This document shows, one piece after another, positions 12,228 through 23,876 of a stretch of DNA of 64,000 nucleotides. Position 1 is the first letter of the stretch; each line of letters opens with the position of its first letter. The position numbers were made by a program, and so were the translations under genes. The notes under the pieces are model-generated. The model was given only the letters and a program-made list of their open reading frames with translations, searched no databases and was not told the DNA's origin. Source of the DNA: Sycon ciliatum (taxonomy: Eukaryota > Porifera > Calcarea > Leucosolenida > Sycettidae); the NCBI RefSeq assembly GCF_964019385.1, contig NC_088654.1, forward strand, positions 24,252,166-24,316,165. Reading direction: 5' to 3'.

Positions 12228-12823
12228 TAATGATGCTAGTCATAACACATTGGAAAGTAACTATTCCGAGCTGAAATGTTCCAACTTCTGCGGTATTCGT
12301 AGAAGAATTTGGCTGCTCCATACGTCAAGTGTCAGTCAGTCTGCAAGAAGCGCGAGCTCCAACGTTCGGAGCAACCACCCTCTTCAGCAACTATTTCAAT
12401 AAATACGGACTGTATTATCATGAGGAACGCGGAGCAAGTTAGACCCTGCTTCTACTACTTCTAATGATGCTGTACTGCACCTGGTAGCATGTTTAAATGA
12501 TCCCTACACGAGTATGCTAGGGTCATTGTTAATACTGTGTGGAATCGCACAGAGCCCCTGCGTATAGCTGTGCACCATCGCCTGCTTGTGGTTACGTGAA
12601 GGAGCGGTGTTGCTTCTGCGCGTTGCTCGGCAATGATGCTAAGTAGCCGTACATTGTAGTATGTGGAGAACTCTTGGACACCTGCCTTTCATCTCACTTC
12701 ACTCCTCGTGAGCTCAGGTTTGGGATAATGAGTTATTAGCGATAGCAACAAGGCTAAGGCGACCAACTTTCAACATTCCTCAGTGCGTGTCCAACGCAGA
12801 TTTCTGCTGAACATGAACGTGTC
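12228..12823. other. No gene recognised
   Basis: No supported coding frame or repeat was found. Confidence 0.3.
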
Positions 12824-12908
12824 CAGTCTAGCATCACGCATAGTCCAGGATCACGCATAGTCTAGCATCACGCATAGTCCAGGATCACGCATAGTCCAGG
12901 ATCACGCA
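12824..12908. repeat. 17-bp tandem repeat, five copies
   Basis: The unit TAGTCCAGGATCACGCA recurs in phase, alternating with the variant TAGTCTAGCATCACGCA. Confidence 0.92.
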
Positions 12909-14133
12909 AAACTTTTGTGTTGTATGCAATGTACTTCGTACTGAGTTCGCTAACGATGTTAAACCTAAGAACTAGACCCTATGATAGGCAAGCCTGATTG
13001 CAACCTCGCCCGCCCACGCTGTAACTCCACACGAGGAATGCCACGGAAACATGTACATACGAGTAGTGAGGACACAAACTGGCAGTGACAAAGAGCCTGT
13101 TGTGTGTTTTACGGAAAGCCCTGAGAAGATCACAGAGCCAGTGTGACGTCTAATACTCAGATTTCTTTCACAGCCAGCCAAGAAACCTTGTGCCTGTGTT
13201 GTGGATTTGACAAGTGGCAGTTGCCCATCGCTGTCACCTCGCAAACGAAGTGAAAACTAAGTTTCTTGTGAAAGTTCGCCCTTGGAATTGCCAGCGACGG
13301 CAACCTTGCCCTCCCAAAGCTCTCGAAGTATAGATTACAGGCAATCAATCTACGAACAAATCACTGAGGTACAATGTAGCTGTGTCCACCTTGTTAGGTC
13401 TCACCTCCCCGAACTAGGTATAATTGGTCCTTTCAGAGCCAGGATAGAGGGTCTTGAAGGGATATAATTATAGACTTTTACATTATTTAACTCCATTTGC
13501 ACACTCATGTATGTACGCGGATCACAGTCTATTGGCAGAGTAGTATTCTCAAGGTCTTGTCTACCATCAGCTAGCTATCAACAGCCATGCAGTATACGTC
13601 CTTGTTAGCCTCCTCATCAGTATCTAAGTAAGTTTCTCTTTTCCAAGGCGAATGGGTAATTATGTGTCATGTACCTCCCCCCACTTCATAACCTTCTCTT
13701 CCTTACCTGTCACTAGCGATCAAAATCAGATGTCCCGGATGTTCAGCAGCGCAATGTTTGTCAGGAAGCAGAGCAGCACAATATCAGCAGTTGTCTTATC
13801 TCTAATCTCCATCTACAGGTACAGACGAAATCTAGACTCCTTGTCGGGACACCGTCCACATTCAGACGCAGCTTGCCAACTGAGCACAACCGTATCGAGC
13901 TTATCTCTTTTGATCTGCTCACTCTCACCGCTTGCACGCAAAGTGCATGCATACACACGCACACATCGCAAAGCCAAAGGTGAATTCCTCGCGAAAGTGG
14001 TGGACGATCGGCCGGTTTTGGTATGCGGACTTCTAACGATCTAGTGTGCAGTTGCAGCACATGTTACATCGCTTTGTAGCCAACTCTCCAAGGCACTTCA
14101 AGTTGAATACACACAGACGGCCGCGGGTCTCGC
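12909..14133. other. No secure gene
   Basis: Moderate frames exist on both strands (13652-14044 plus, 13761-14060 minus) but they overlap each other and have no recognisable domain or clear splice pairing. Confidence 0.3.
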
Positions 14134-14533
14134 TCATATCCCGTTCTCTCGCCTCCAGACTCTCAACGGGGTAAGTGCAGCTACACGAGCAGAGAAAGTG
14201 ACAAAGGCATCCCGTGTTGTGGCCACTTGTGCGTGTGTCCGTGAGTTCCTCACGCACTGTAGGTATTCTCCAGAGTCCCCATCTCCTGGTTCGATGGTGA
14301 CATGCACGGTTGTAACGAACAAGTCCCATATTCCTAGGTTGTGCTGGATGGTTAGTGGTATGGGGAAGCAACACGGTTTCAATAACCTGGGCAACTCTGC
14401 AGATTCGCCAGAGTTACCGCGAAGCACCCGGCTTCTCGGCCACCCACACCATAAGGACTCTTTGTCTTCGTAGCAATGCAAGAATTCAGATTGCTCGCGG
14501 ACGCCGGTACGCAGTGCGAGCCCTTCATCCATC
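14134..14533 (-). CDS. Candidate exon with an immunoglobulin-like motif
   Basis: On the minus strand a polypyrimidine tract ending TTTCCAG lies just before 14533, giving a good acceptor. The frame beyond it is open to a stop at 14134. It includes FLHC, a tryptophan, and about 60 residues later PGDGDSGEYLQCV, which resembles the F-strand (DxGxYxC) of an Ig domain. Ig-like domains occur in cell-surface receptors and adhesion proteins. The B-strand region is atypical, other frames are open too, and no donor was fixed. Confidence 0.3.
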
Positions 14534-15319
14534 CTGGAAAGAAGAAGTGAGTCAAGCCACCAGCAGAGACCCGGTACCTCTACTTCCCTACATACACACG
14601 GTGGTGCGCAATGAAATCCGATCGCGCGAGACAAGTACGCGCTGAACGCCATGCAGCCCCAGGCTTGCGAACACGTGCACTGGGATACGAACTTGTAGAG
14701 GACACCACACGATCGGATTTCATCGAGCCGTACACGTTCATAAGTCGTAAAATGAAGATCTATTACGATCATGTGCGTACCTGCCAGCCTTTGGAAACCG
14801 GAGATCGGGACGATGACATAACTCGATGTGAAATTGTGTACAAATGTAGCCAAGAGGCATGCGAGAAATGCACTTTTGGCAGTTTTGGGTGCCCATTACC
14901 ACCCTCGACGCCGGGCTAAATCGGAATGTTTGGCAGGTATCCATGTGGGCCAATATCACATGATGGAAAGACAGTCTTACCTGTCTAGCTCGGAATAGAA
15001 ATACCTATGCTGCAGCTTGATAACGTAGGGCATCGTGACATCGTCAAACTCTCCACATGTTGTGCCATGTCCACGATGACTCACTGCACGGGGCTAATCA
15101 CTGTGGCCCACTCTAGCAGCTTGCGCGGATTGTACCCGGACTGATACTCGAGTTTTGATACCTGCGGCTACGTCCGGACAAATTCAGAGCTGGAACAGCC
15201 AAATACGCACAAGAAAGCTCTGACTCACTAACTAGATCAGTCACTGCACAATGGGCGAAATACGATTTACGGCCGGCCCGTGCAGGAAGAAGGTCCTTGT
15301 GTTGATCTCTCGTACTTAC

Positions 15320-15936
15320 ATGTATGTAGCCATTGACACACATGTTGCACTCTTGTCTCACAAACAGAGACTGTACATGTTTTATAAAATCTTTGCCTAT
15401 CCGGTCAGTTCGGAATGTGGTCTGGCCTGCCGGTCCGGGATACAGAACCCTGGACCAAGACCCCTCGCGGTTTTTCTGGATCTGATTGTATATGGCACAG
15501 TATTGCCAAATGTACCACTCTGGATCAAGGCCCCCTCTCCAGGAAGCACCATGCACAAAGTGACAAACCGTGCCCCTGCTTTCCTCTTCGCATACTATTA
15601 AACCGATGACGGCATCCCATATTCCTGATAGTGTTGCAAGCACCTCAGCAATTCACGTTCAGATACGATACATGTACTATCTTTGCTGCTGTCTGATGAT
15701 CGCTCCGATGCGTGAAATTTTAAGTTGCAGCTAACACAGCTTTTCGCCTCTGTTGTGTGTGTATACCGCTCTGTACATTCGTACATTGAGTACTCTACCT
15801 CGAGCTTCCTAGACCGGCCTTGTTTGTGATACGATGCTATGTACTTAGTGGCTACCAACGATGGAAATGCGGTTCTCTTCCCGACTTGGCACTTGAATGA
15901 CACAACACTACCATTCCGAGCACAGGAGAGGCCCAT
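15320..15936 (-). CDS. Candidate cysteine-rich coding region, minus strand
   Basis: Two overlapping minus-strand frames look coding. The one starting at ATG 15936 is rich in cysteine (NGSVVSFKCQVG, later SCVSCN). The one running 15643-15320 has WYIWQYC and CNMCVNGYIH and stops at a strong GTAAGT donor at 15319. A frame change near 15620-15640 would need a small intron or reflects a frameshift. Together with 14134-14533 they could be one secreted or surface protein gene. The function is unknown. Confidence 0.25.
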
Positions 15937-15940
15937 CTAA

Positions 15941-17776
15941 CCTTTGTACTCGGACTTGGCACGTGTGAAACTACTATTCATAGTATTATTAATTCATTCC
16001 AAGGACAACACTTAAAGCGAGTTGTGTGGCATCGAGGGATTGCAATGGTCCAGAACTGTACAAGTCATACAACGATGGATTTAAAAGCTAGCACACCACT
16101 ACGACCCACCGCAAATTTAGTCATTATTACTTCCAAGTAGATCCTGCTTCATATGTGTATGTGTGTTCCAAGGGCAGCAACTAGAAGCTGTACGAGTAGC
16201 GACAAAACGAGAATTGTGCGGTATGTGACACATTCACCGGTATGTGGGAAAGTGAGAATTCCTGTGCAGAGCATGCATGGATGGGGACACTGACTACTGC
16301 ACACGGCCAAGGACATGGATTCATGCTTGCTGCGTATCATGCTGTGACCTTGATCAAATTATTCGAACGTGTCGCGAAACAGAAATCACCCACTGGACCA
16401 GGGTCTTTGTTCCTATTCCAGCGACGCAGAAGTGTGCTCGACTCTCTCAAGGTCTCCTGTTCGTTAGCCAGCTGGATATCTTCTCGGGCAGATGGTGAAG
16501 CTAGAACGCTGGCACAAGGTATTCTGTGACTGTGAGCACTGGTGTATTTGCTGATGTGTATGGGTACAGCTCCGAGCATTCGTGCTCTCCACTGCCGTAC
16601 AAATGGCTACGCACTACCTACACTAGGTTATAGAAGTCGAGACATACCTTTATGCTCATTGTACGCTTTGCAAGTAGTGTACACTCGGCCTAGTGTTTCG
16701 TTCCTACCAACCAACAAACTTCCCTACTTAAAGTATCTGTATTTGGCCCTGACACTAAATCGTTATTGGCTTCTTTGTTTTGAACATAGCCAATCAATGT
16801 TGAAAGTGATTAGCACGATGCTCTAGCTCTAGCCGTTTGGTCGACATCTTGTCGTGCGCATGGTGCTGATTAGTCTCATATTGAGCCACAGCACCACTGA
16901 CGCTGGACTCCAGGATTTAGGCTCCAGCACAAGTAGACACCACTGCTTCAGCCAGCACAATGCCAGGTCTATCTTTGGTACTAGTATGGTGCGGAGTCCA
17001 TTCACTCAGATGCTTCACATGTCTTTTGTGTCAGCGTCTTTTTTCCAAGCAGGAATCGCTTGGCTTGAAGTGCTGAGCCTCCTTGTCTGGTGAGCTCAAC
17101 CATCTCAACCATCATCATAATTATTGAGGAGTTGATCGTAATGGTAAGTAATTACCTACTGTCTACTTCTGGGGCACAGTCGTCGACAACAAAGGCAACT
17201 AGTGTTATAGTATTATTACAAGTAGCTGAAGAAAGCCTTTTGTGCCGAAAAATACAATGCTGCAACTACTACAAAAAGTGGATAAGGTCCCAGGGAGCCT
17301 ATTTACTCCCACTTGTGCACTATACAGTACATCGTTAGTGGAGGCAACACATCTACAGGAGCTCGTTACGGAAGGATTAGGGTATCGATTGAATTGATCT
17401 TTACACAACCTTGATACAACCATCCCTTCAGAATTTGAATTTTTCATTACGATTTCCTAGGCGGGCTGGTCTCCTGTACCTTCTTTCCTTTCTTTATTAA
17501 ATTAGTATTGATGAACAAATACCGTAAAGCTAGTTATTACTAATACGATGGGCAGTTGCTTTCTTGCCTCGTCTACACACACCGGTACATCTAGGTGGAA
17601 CCTAGCCAAAAGAAGTGTTGCCCAAATTCCTGAAAGGAGTGTGCTACTATGCCTGTAGCACGGGGGCCGGGGTATTCCATAGGTAAGGTATTCCGTTTGC
17701 CATGAATCACAATACAAGAAATTCTATACTATAATGTTAAACTATTAATATTTTAATGTGAGTAATGCCACGCTAT
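15941..17776. other. No secure gene
   Basis: A cysteine-rich frame at 16277-16498 overlaps other open frames and has no splice support. Nothing else stands out. Confidence 0.3.
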
Positions 17777-18273
17777 TAGCCCTTTCCCAAAGGTGCTCTT
17801 TTAATTCGCACTTAGTGCTTTTCGCGTCCCTCAAAATATGCTGAAAAAGTGCTCTTTTTTCAGTGAAAAAAGGCAAAAAGTACTCTTTTTTCAGTGAAGC
17901 ATAGCCATGATACATGTTCAGATGTGAACCCAAGCTGAGAAATCGAAAAAAATCGGATTTATGGGTCCTCGAAAGGCAAAACAGGAAGTAAAGTTCAAAA
18001 AACCCACTTTTTACAGCATTGTGTACACCGGGTACGAGCTTCACCAACTTGTTGCCCCCCCCCCAAAAAGCGTGCCAAGGCCCTTCGAGCACTTGGAAAC
18101 TGTGATCGCATGCATGAGGAAACAGATTTTAGCACTTTTTCAGCTAAAAACGCTCAAAAAGGGCGATATTCACCAAAAACGCAATAAAGGGCGAAAGAAA
18201 CGGGCTTTTCCAAAAAAGGGGCCAAAAAGGGCGAAAAAAGGGCGAGCACCTTTGGGAAAGGGCTATACGCTAT
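17769..18273. mobile_element. Non-autonomous DNA transposon, 489 bp, hAT-like
   Basis: The termini TAGCCCTTTCCCAAAGGTG at 17777 and its exact inverse ending at 18265 delimit the element. Flanking 8-bp sequences CACGCTAT (17769-17776) and TACGCTAT (18266-18273) differ by one base and fit an 8-bp target duplication. The interior has no transposase and is rich in A/T runs. A truncated relative starts at 59671. hAT assignment rests on duplication length and is inferred. Confidence 0.78.
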
Positions 18274-19287
18274 GCTACTTGCCTGGGTTGCTTGCAGCCA
18301 GATGATGTACAGATTATCAGTTGTCTGAGGATTCCCTTAGCTTTGCTACATGTACATGTATGTGCATCATATGCAGCGCTACAACAATGTCTCTGTTCTC
18401 TTCTGCCTTTGTTGCAAGAAATTCTGTATGTGGAGAATACTTGCAATGGAGGCACCAGCATAATCATACTCAGATCACTGCCGTATTGAACGACACCCTG
18501 TATCACTTACTGTCACAATTTGTTCCTAATGGCGTGACAATGCCCCATTCCACACTGCGATACTGGTGTCAAAGGCAAGGTGTCGGTCTAAATACTTTTA
18601 AATATAAAGACTAAGGACCATGGGGTGAACAGTCTCACCTTGAATACAGTAATGGCTACACTCTAGCATACATGTACATACATGTAATTGTCGATCATCA
18701 GTGGACTGCAATGAATGTCCCTGGGTCCAGTACTGGTAGTAAGTTCAGTCACTCATGATGTTTTCCAGATTTTTCCAGTCTCCAACTGGGGAATGTGTTA
18801 CCAGTACATGTACTTTTGAGGTATGATGTGGTCGCTAACTAATGTTCCAGTACTCCGACTCATGAACACGTTGTACTCAGTATTACGAGATGCTGTAATC
18901 AATCAACGCATACTCGACAGCTCGCGATCATTGCTCATTGAAGCCAGCCTGATTACAATGGGGACTGGAACGCGTCCATTCACCTTTCCTCATAGTGTGA
19001 TTACTTAGTGGGTCATGTTTTCATGCCCCCCCCCCCCCCTCCCTCCCCTTCAAATCGAAAGACATGCAACAGAGATATTTTTGAACTGTGCACTGTCGTG
19101 CCACCACCACGCATGCAATGTGCACCTGCCAGAGGGTGACATTGCTTCAAGTGGAAAACACAAACTAACTCCTCTCTTGGCGTTGGCGCTGTGTGACTCA
19201 ATGGCGATACCAGCAGGACGATCGTCCCCGCAGCGGACAACATGAAGTCGTCAGAAAATAGTGCATGCACATTGCAGGTGTGCAGAG
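18274..19287. other. No gene recognised
   Basis: Short frames only. TACATGTA palindromes lie near 18350, 18670 and 18805, and a C-run at about 19026-19039. Confidence 0.35.
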
Positions 19288-20145
19288 AGTTCAGAACTGC
19301 AGGGCATATACAGGAGTACTTCGAAGTAGACGATTTGGCAAAGCATCCAAAAAAGTATCCGTAGTAACAACTGAGACAGTACTTCCCAACAAGTTGTGTG
19401 TAAACTGGACATTTATTGATACTTGACGCTATGCGTTCTCTGTTGGCCAGTGAACTGCCAAGGGTCTTTTACGTTAAACCACTGCACGGATTTCACTCAG
19501 CAATGCACAGCATTTCAAGAGCTCAGAACTGCAGGGTATGTGCATGAGTGGACAATTTGGCAAAGCAACCAAAGAAGTCTCCGTAGGAACAACTGTGCTT
19601 ACCAACAAGTTGTGTGTCAACTGGAAATGTTTTGATACTGGATGCTATGAGCTATGGGTTAGTCAGTCAACTGCTAAGGGTCTTAAAAGCCACTCCACGG
19701 ATTTCACCCAGAAAAGCACAGTATTTGAAAAGCTCAGAACTGCATGGCATATACAGGAGTGCAGCGGCGGATCCAGCGATCTCTAGAGGGGGGTTCCAGT
19801 ACATGTATAGTCAAAAGACTCAAAACTGAATGCTAGTAGCTCAGTCGGATTCATGTAGATCTACATGTACATGGACACGCAGATGGTTGCCAGTAGTACA
19901 TTTACGAAATTTAGGGGGTTCCGCGGAACCCCTGGAACCCCTCCTGGATCCGCCCCTGGAGTGGACGATTCGGCAAAGCATCTAATGTAGACTAGACCCC
20001 TTGGAAACGGTTGCACTGCCAAACAGGCCACGTGTAAACTTGACATAAGTTGTTGATACTAGACGCTACGACTAGTATGAGGTCGCCTTTGGCCAGTCAC
20101 TGCTAAGGGTGTTAAAACACTCCACTGATTTCAATCAGCAATTGT
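19288..20145. repeat. Degenerate tandem array, units of about 215-230 bp
   Basis: Three related units begin near 19288, 19518 and 19731, each with a (T/C)CAGAACTGCA block, then GATTTGGCAAAGCA- or GGCAAAGCAACC-like text, AACAAGTTGTGTG, and CACGGATTTCA. The third unit is split by the insertion at 19762-19958. The units have diverged, so the array is old. Confidence 0.82.
19757..19963. mobile_element. hAT-like miniature element, 197 bp, inside a tandem repeat unit
   Basis: The element spans 19762-19958. Its ends are CAGCGGCGGATCCAG and the complement of CAGGGGCGGATCCAG. GAGTG is duplicated on both sides (19757-19761 and 19959-19963). The neighbouring array unit has the uninterrupted site, with a single GAGTG followed by GACAATTTGGC near 19540-19560, which acts as an empty site. 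CAGGG ends suggest hAT. A 5-bp duplication is short for classical hAT. Confidence 0.85.
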
Positions 20146-20405
20146 ATCCTCAGCCCAAGGCACCTAACATTGAAAGCATGTGGCTTCATACAGTACTACA
20201 GGAATTTGGCATTGAACAAATCTACAGAAATATACTTGAAGTAAAAATAAACCAAAGTGACTGTGGCTTTATTGTATAGTTGTGCCTCTTTGATTGCTTT
20301 GATTGCAAAGGATTATCAGATACAGGTTCAACGTGCCATCAATATCAAATCCTTCAGGGAATAGAAGGCATATGCAGGGGCGAGAAACTATAGCACTATA
20401 GTACT
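20146..20405. other. No gene recognised
   Basis: Non-coding flank of the tandem array. No structure was noted. Confidence 0.3.
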
Positions 20406-20461
20406 CAGTCCCCCCACCCCCTCATGCCTGGGTCAGTCCCCCCCCCCCCTCATGCCTGGGT
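20406..20461. repeat. 28-bp tandem duplication with C-runs
   Basis: Two copies of a unit containing a C-run followed by CTCATGCCTGGGT. They differ mainly in the C-run. Confidence 0.85.
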
Positions 20462-20598
20462 AAGTCCCCAGAATCACTACCACTTGCAGGAGAGCATTTA
20501 TAAGCCTTGAAGGCCACTGTATTACTATTAGCACCGAACACGACTACAATGAGACTCATGGGGGCGAGAGTCCTTTGGCAGGTGAGGTTACACTAAAT

Positions 20599-20702
20599 AC
20601 ATGAGCCATGCACACAGCCAAGGTACTACTGAGTACTGTACATAAGCCATGCACACAGCCGAGGTACTACTACTGTACATGAGCCATGCACACAGCCGAG
20701 GA
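20599..20702. repeat. Minisatellite, three copies of about 40 bp
   Basis: The shared core AGCCATGCACACAGCC, followed by (A/G)AGG and mostly TACTACT, occurs three times with small length differences. Confidence 0.88.
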
Positions 20703-20929
20703 TGCAACACACGACACGTTCAAGGACACTGCTACCTACCAACCATCTCGATTTGCCCGGGACCGTCCTGATATTCAGGATGGTAATAGGCACCCACAAG
20801 TGTATCTGTTGCATGCCTCACTGCTACATTTACATACATGTTCATGCCTACATTGTAGGTATGTCCTTTTCCCGATCTCAGGTTTGCAAAGGTTGCCAAG
20901 TATCACACATCCAGTGGCACAACCGTGCA

Positions 20930-22070
20930 TACAGGCAGGAACATAGCTAGTTACGAAACCAGGGACACAGCTAAGATAATATTGCGAATCAACAAGTATT
21001 TCCTGAGGCAGTAAAAGTCAAGTTGGTGAGATTGTAATAAATACGGTCGAGATGTGTGCGCATCCTGGGAGGCTGAAATTTAAGAGCGCTTAAAAATTTG
21101 TACACTTAAAGAAGCTATGCACATGGCTTGAAAGAAGTGAAGTAAAGAGGTCTGGAAACTCTTGGCACCTCGACTGGTACAAAATAGATTACTGACTCCT
21201 ATTGGCATCCCGAGCCTGCCTCAACTGGCTGAAGATTCTGATGTTTCGAGAGTTTGCCTCAACTCTCTTTGGAACTTCTAACCAACTGTACCCAGGAACA
21301 CAGCCAGGAATACATCAAGTGACACTAGCATGGATACAACTAGAGACACAACCAAGGCACAGACAGAGACACAACCAAGGCACAGACAGAGACACCACCC
21401 AGGAGACAGGCTGGAATCCATGCAGAGATAGTCATGAACATCCATGGACACCACCAAGAGCACGGCCAGAGACACCACCAAGGAATCTGCCAGATACGTT
21501 GCCAAGGAGACAGGCGGGAACACTACCAAGAACACTACCAGGGAGTCAGCTAGTGACACCGAAAAGAACATAGCCAGGTCCAACACGAGGGTTATCACAA
21601 AGAACACAGATAGGAACCCATCCAGGGATGCACCAAGGGGTACCACCAAGGACAGACCCAGGGCAGCACCAAGGAAAGACGCAGGGGCACCACCAAGGAC
21701 AGACCTAGAGGTACGGACAGGGACATACTGTAAATATACAAAATTTCGGCACTGCAAAATTTCGGCACTTCACGATTTTTGACATTTCGGTGGCGATTTA
21801 TTTTCGTCGTGGGGTAGAGGGCATGGTATAGTGCGACAGATGCTGTGAAAAATTTCATCGGCGTTTTAATTTAGGCGTTTTGGGTCGGTGACGAATATAG
21901 CCGAAATTAAAAAGCTGCCGAAGATTTGTATATTTACAGAATCCTGGGACAAAGAGAGGGACACGTTTGATGAGCCAACAAAGGACACAGATCGGCGCAA
22001 CTCCAGGTACATAGTCAGGCAAGGGAATACTTATACAGAAAAAAACAGGGAAACTGAGATGGAGAAGTTG
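20930..22070. repeat. Degenerate minisatellite of GACACMRCCAAG-type 12-bp units
   Basis: From about 21290 to 21727 the sequence is built from degraded 12-bp units around GACACCACCAAG. Related text occurs at 20930-20990 and 21940-22070. Because the period is a multiple of three, long frames stay open on both strands (for example a Thr/Lys/Asp-rich frame at 21444-21782 plus and a Leu/Val/Ser-rich frame at 21278-21757 minus). These are judged not to be genes. Confidence 0.75.
21728..21939. mobile_element. MITE, 212 bp, inserted in the minisatellite
   Basis: CTGTAAATATACAAA at 21728 is inverted at the right end (…TTTGTATATTTACAG, ending 21939), with the arms continuing into TTCGGCA. The minisatellite resumes on the right, so the element interrupts it. 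The target duplication is not clear and the superfamily is unassigned. Confidence 0.72.
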
Positions 22071-22310
22071 AGAAAGTCTTGACATGAGTACGGGCACAGC
22101 GAAGGTCACTAGCTCGTTTTTGCATCCTGAGTCTGGCTCAACTGGATGAAGATTCTGATGCACTAGTTAGATTGGCTATAAACACACTTTACAAGTTGCT
22201 ATGCAGCTATAGTATCAACTACAGGTTTTCCCCAGCCAGAATTCTGTTCGTATCATGTAAACTTTATGATGAGACAGATAGCGGAAAAATCCTTTCTACC
22301 ATCTTCACGC

Positions 22311-22321
22311 CCCCCCCCCCC
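22311..22321. repeat. Poly-C run
   Basis: A run of about 12 Cs, one of several homopolymer C/G runs in the window. Confidence 0.8.
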
Positions 22322-22477
22322 CTCCCATAATGTACATATCGTCACTTCACGTTTTGCATAGATGACGAAAACCTTTTCAATCATTGTGCTATCGTGCAAA
22401 GCACGAGGTATTTCTCGCAGTTCTAGCACTCTGATTTTGTTGCTTTGAGCCGGTTTTAACCCTAGAAGTACCGAAAT

Positions 22478-22760
22478 GACCAGGCAGGCACAGTGGGTTG
22501 GTCAAAGACCATGATTGAGATACGAGAGGTACCTGGTTCAAGTCCTGCTTGGGAGGGCACAAGGGGTACATGGATGCAGCTAATGGGGTCATTCTCGGCA
22601 CTTGTGCCAGTGGTTGTGAGACTTACCCACTCACCCCCACCGTTAGGTTAGGCGCTGCATCTGCCGCTAGGGTTTACCGGGTGTTAGCGGCCGTCGTGAG
22701 TTCCCTTCGGGAACGGACACGATAATTTACCAGTCTCAGTTATAAAGCCATGGGTTTCAT
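22478..22760 (+). mobile_element. Candidate tRNA-derived SINE
   Basis: A tRNA-like head with an A-box-like CAGTGGGTTGGTCAAAGACC and a B-box GGTTCAAGTCC about 40 bases later is followed by a unique body. The body includes a GTTCCC/GGGAAC hairpin with a UUC loop near 22707. The head lacks the pairing of a functional tRNA. SINE identity is inferred from Pol III boxes. No second copy of this family was found in the window. Confidence 0.5.
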
Positions 22761-22840
22761 AAATGAGTTGACATTTTGAAGTATGTTTTGCAAAAATGAA
22801 GGAATAAGTGCTATGCTAACAAACTTATAGCCCAGCAGGA

Positions 22841-22925
22841 AGGGTGTTGTTGTTGTTGTTGATTTTTATTTTGCTTCGCAAGGCCAAACGGGCAATGGTG
22901 CCCAATTCTATGGAAGCGAATTTCA
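22841..22925 (-). mobile_element. Retroposon 3' end with (AAC)n tail
   Basis: Read on the minus strand, this ends GCAAAATAAAAATC followed by (AAC)n. The same layout, GTAAAATAAAAGTC then (AAC)n, occurs at 59973-60050 minus. Shared text directly next to a simple-repeat tail is typical of non-LTR or SINE 3' ends. Confidence 0.55.
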
Positions 22926-22942
22926 AAAAGGAGAGAGCTACG

Positions 22943-22943
<1 letters not shown>

Positions 22944-23013
<70 letters not shown>

Positions 23014-23028
23014 TGAGAGAGAGAGAGA
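22944..23028. repeat. (GA)n microsatellite
   Basis: About 85 bp of GA with one CT interruption. It produces a false Arg/Glu ORF. Confidence 0.95.
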
Positions 23029-23052
23029 GGCGGTGAACAAGTAGATTTAGTT

Positions 23053-23250
23053 ATGATGAAGAAAGGAAAAGGACAAAATGTTACGAGTTATGACAAACTG
23101 TCCACCAACGTAACCAGATCTTACACAGTCAGCGAGTGCGACAAAATGGCACAAAACTGACAAGGAGTACTAAGACATTGGGTGACCTGAAACCTAGCTC
23201 CAACACTTCTCCAAGGCGCAAACCAGCAACCTTCCAACTTGGAAGGCTCC
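23053..23250. repeat. Dispersed repeat (related to 24835-24942 and 35590-35815)
   Basis: The first about 66 bp (GAAGAAAGGAAAAGGACAAA onward) match one arm plus the loop of the 24.8 kb hairpin. The rest (GACAAAATGGCACAAAACTGA, GGAGTACTAAGACATT, AGGCGCAAACCAGCA) matches 35715-35815. This looks like the longest copy of the family. Confidence 0.75.
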
Positions 23251-23675
23251 GGTTCGGAAAGTTCCAAGAGGGCTTCCCCTTCTATGTTTATTACATAAAC
23301 TTGAGCCTCCCAAGTAAGTTGGGTGGTCTGTTGCTTTGCGTCGTCGAGTTGTAGTAAGGCCGGTCTGTCCAATAGTCTTAATAGTTTCGTCATCATCCAG
23401 TAACTTTCGACATTCTTTGTTGCCGTGATGGGTACCTCATGCTCTTCTTCGTTGCGCTTTCCTTCCCCTCAGAGCAGAAGTTATTTTCTTAACTTTTTGA
23501 TATTAAATTTTTAATTAATTCCCACTTTGTAGCTATTTTCTTCAAGATTTGCAAACTTCATTGCAGCCATTCACGGCGCTTTACTTTTTCTCTTGCTGTA
23601 ATCCACCCGAGAATGCAAATCTCCGCAATACTAAATACTAAATAGCCCTCGCAAACAACAAGAATATGCACGTAC

Positions 23676-23860
23676 CTCGTGTAGTAATACGGGTTAGTCT
23701 CGCCGTTGTTGCCACATGTAGTGTGCCATACACCAAGCTTGAACGACACCGAAACTCGACAGCGTGCCCACCAAACCTTTCCGGCCAGCGATACACTTCC
23801 TGCTTGAAGACCTGTTCAATGTTCCAGTCGAACGCTGACCAAACTGTATGAGCACTGGAA
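23676..23860 (-). CDS. Candidate exon, unknown protein
   Basis: Two minus-strand frames look coding up to a good donor (ACGAG|GTACGTG, donor bases at 23675-23674). One contains TTCGNNGETNPYYYTR-like text rich in aromatic and polar residues. The other contains EQVFKQEVYRWPERFGG. Only one can be real. The left boundary and family are not known. Confidence 0.22.
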
Positions 23861-23876
23861 ATACGGGGCTCTCCGC

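Noticed and set aside
12024..12402. Gly-rich and Pro-rich ORFs
   Set aside because: Created by poly-G runs and the inverted repeat.
21278..21757. 159-codon Leu/Val/Ser ORF resembling a membrane protein
   Set aside because: Antisense reading of a degenerate 12-bp minisatellite. Hydrophobicity is a by-product of the repeat.
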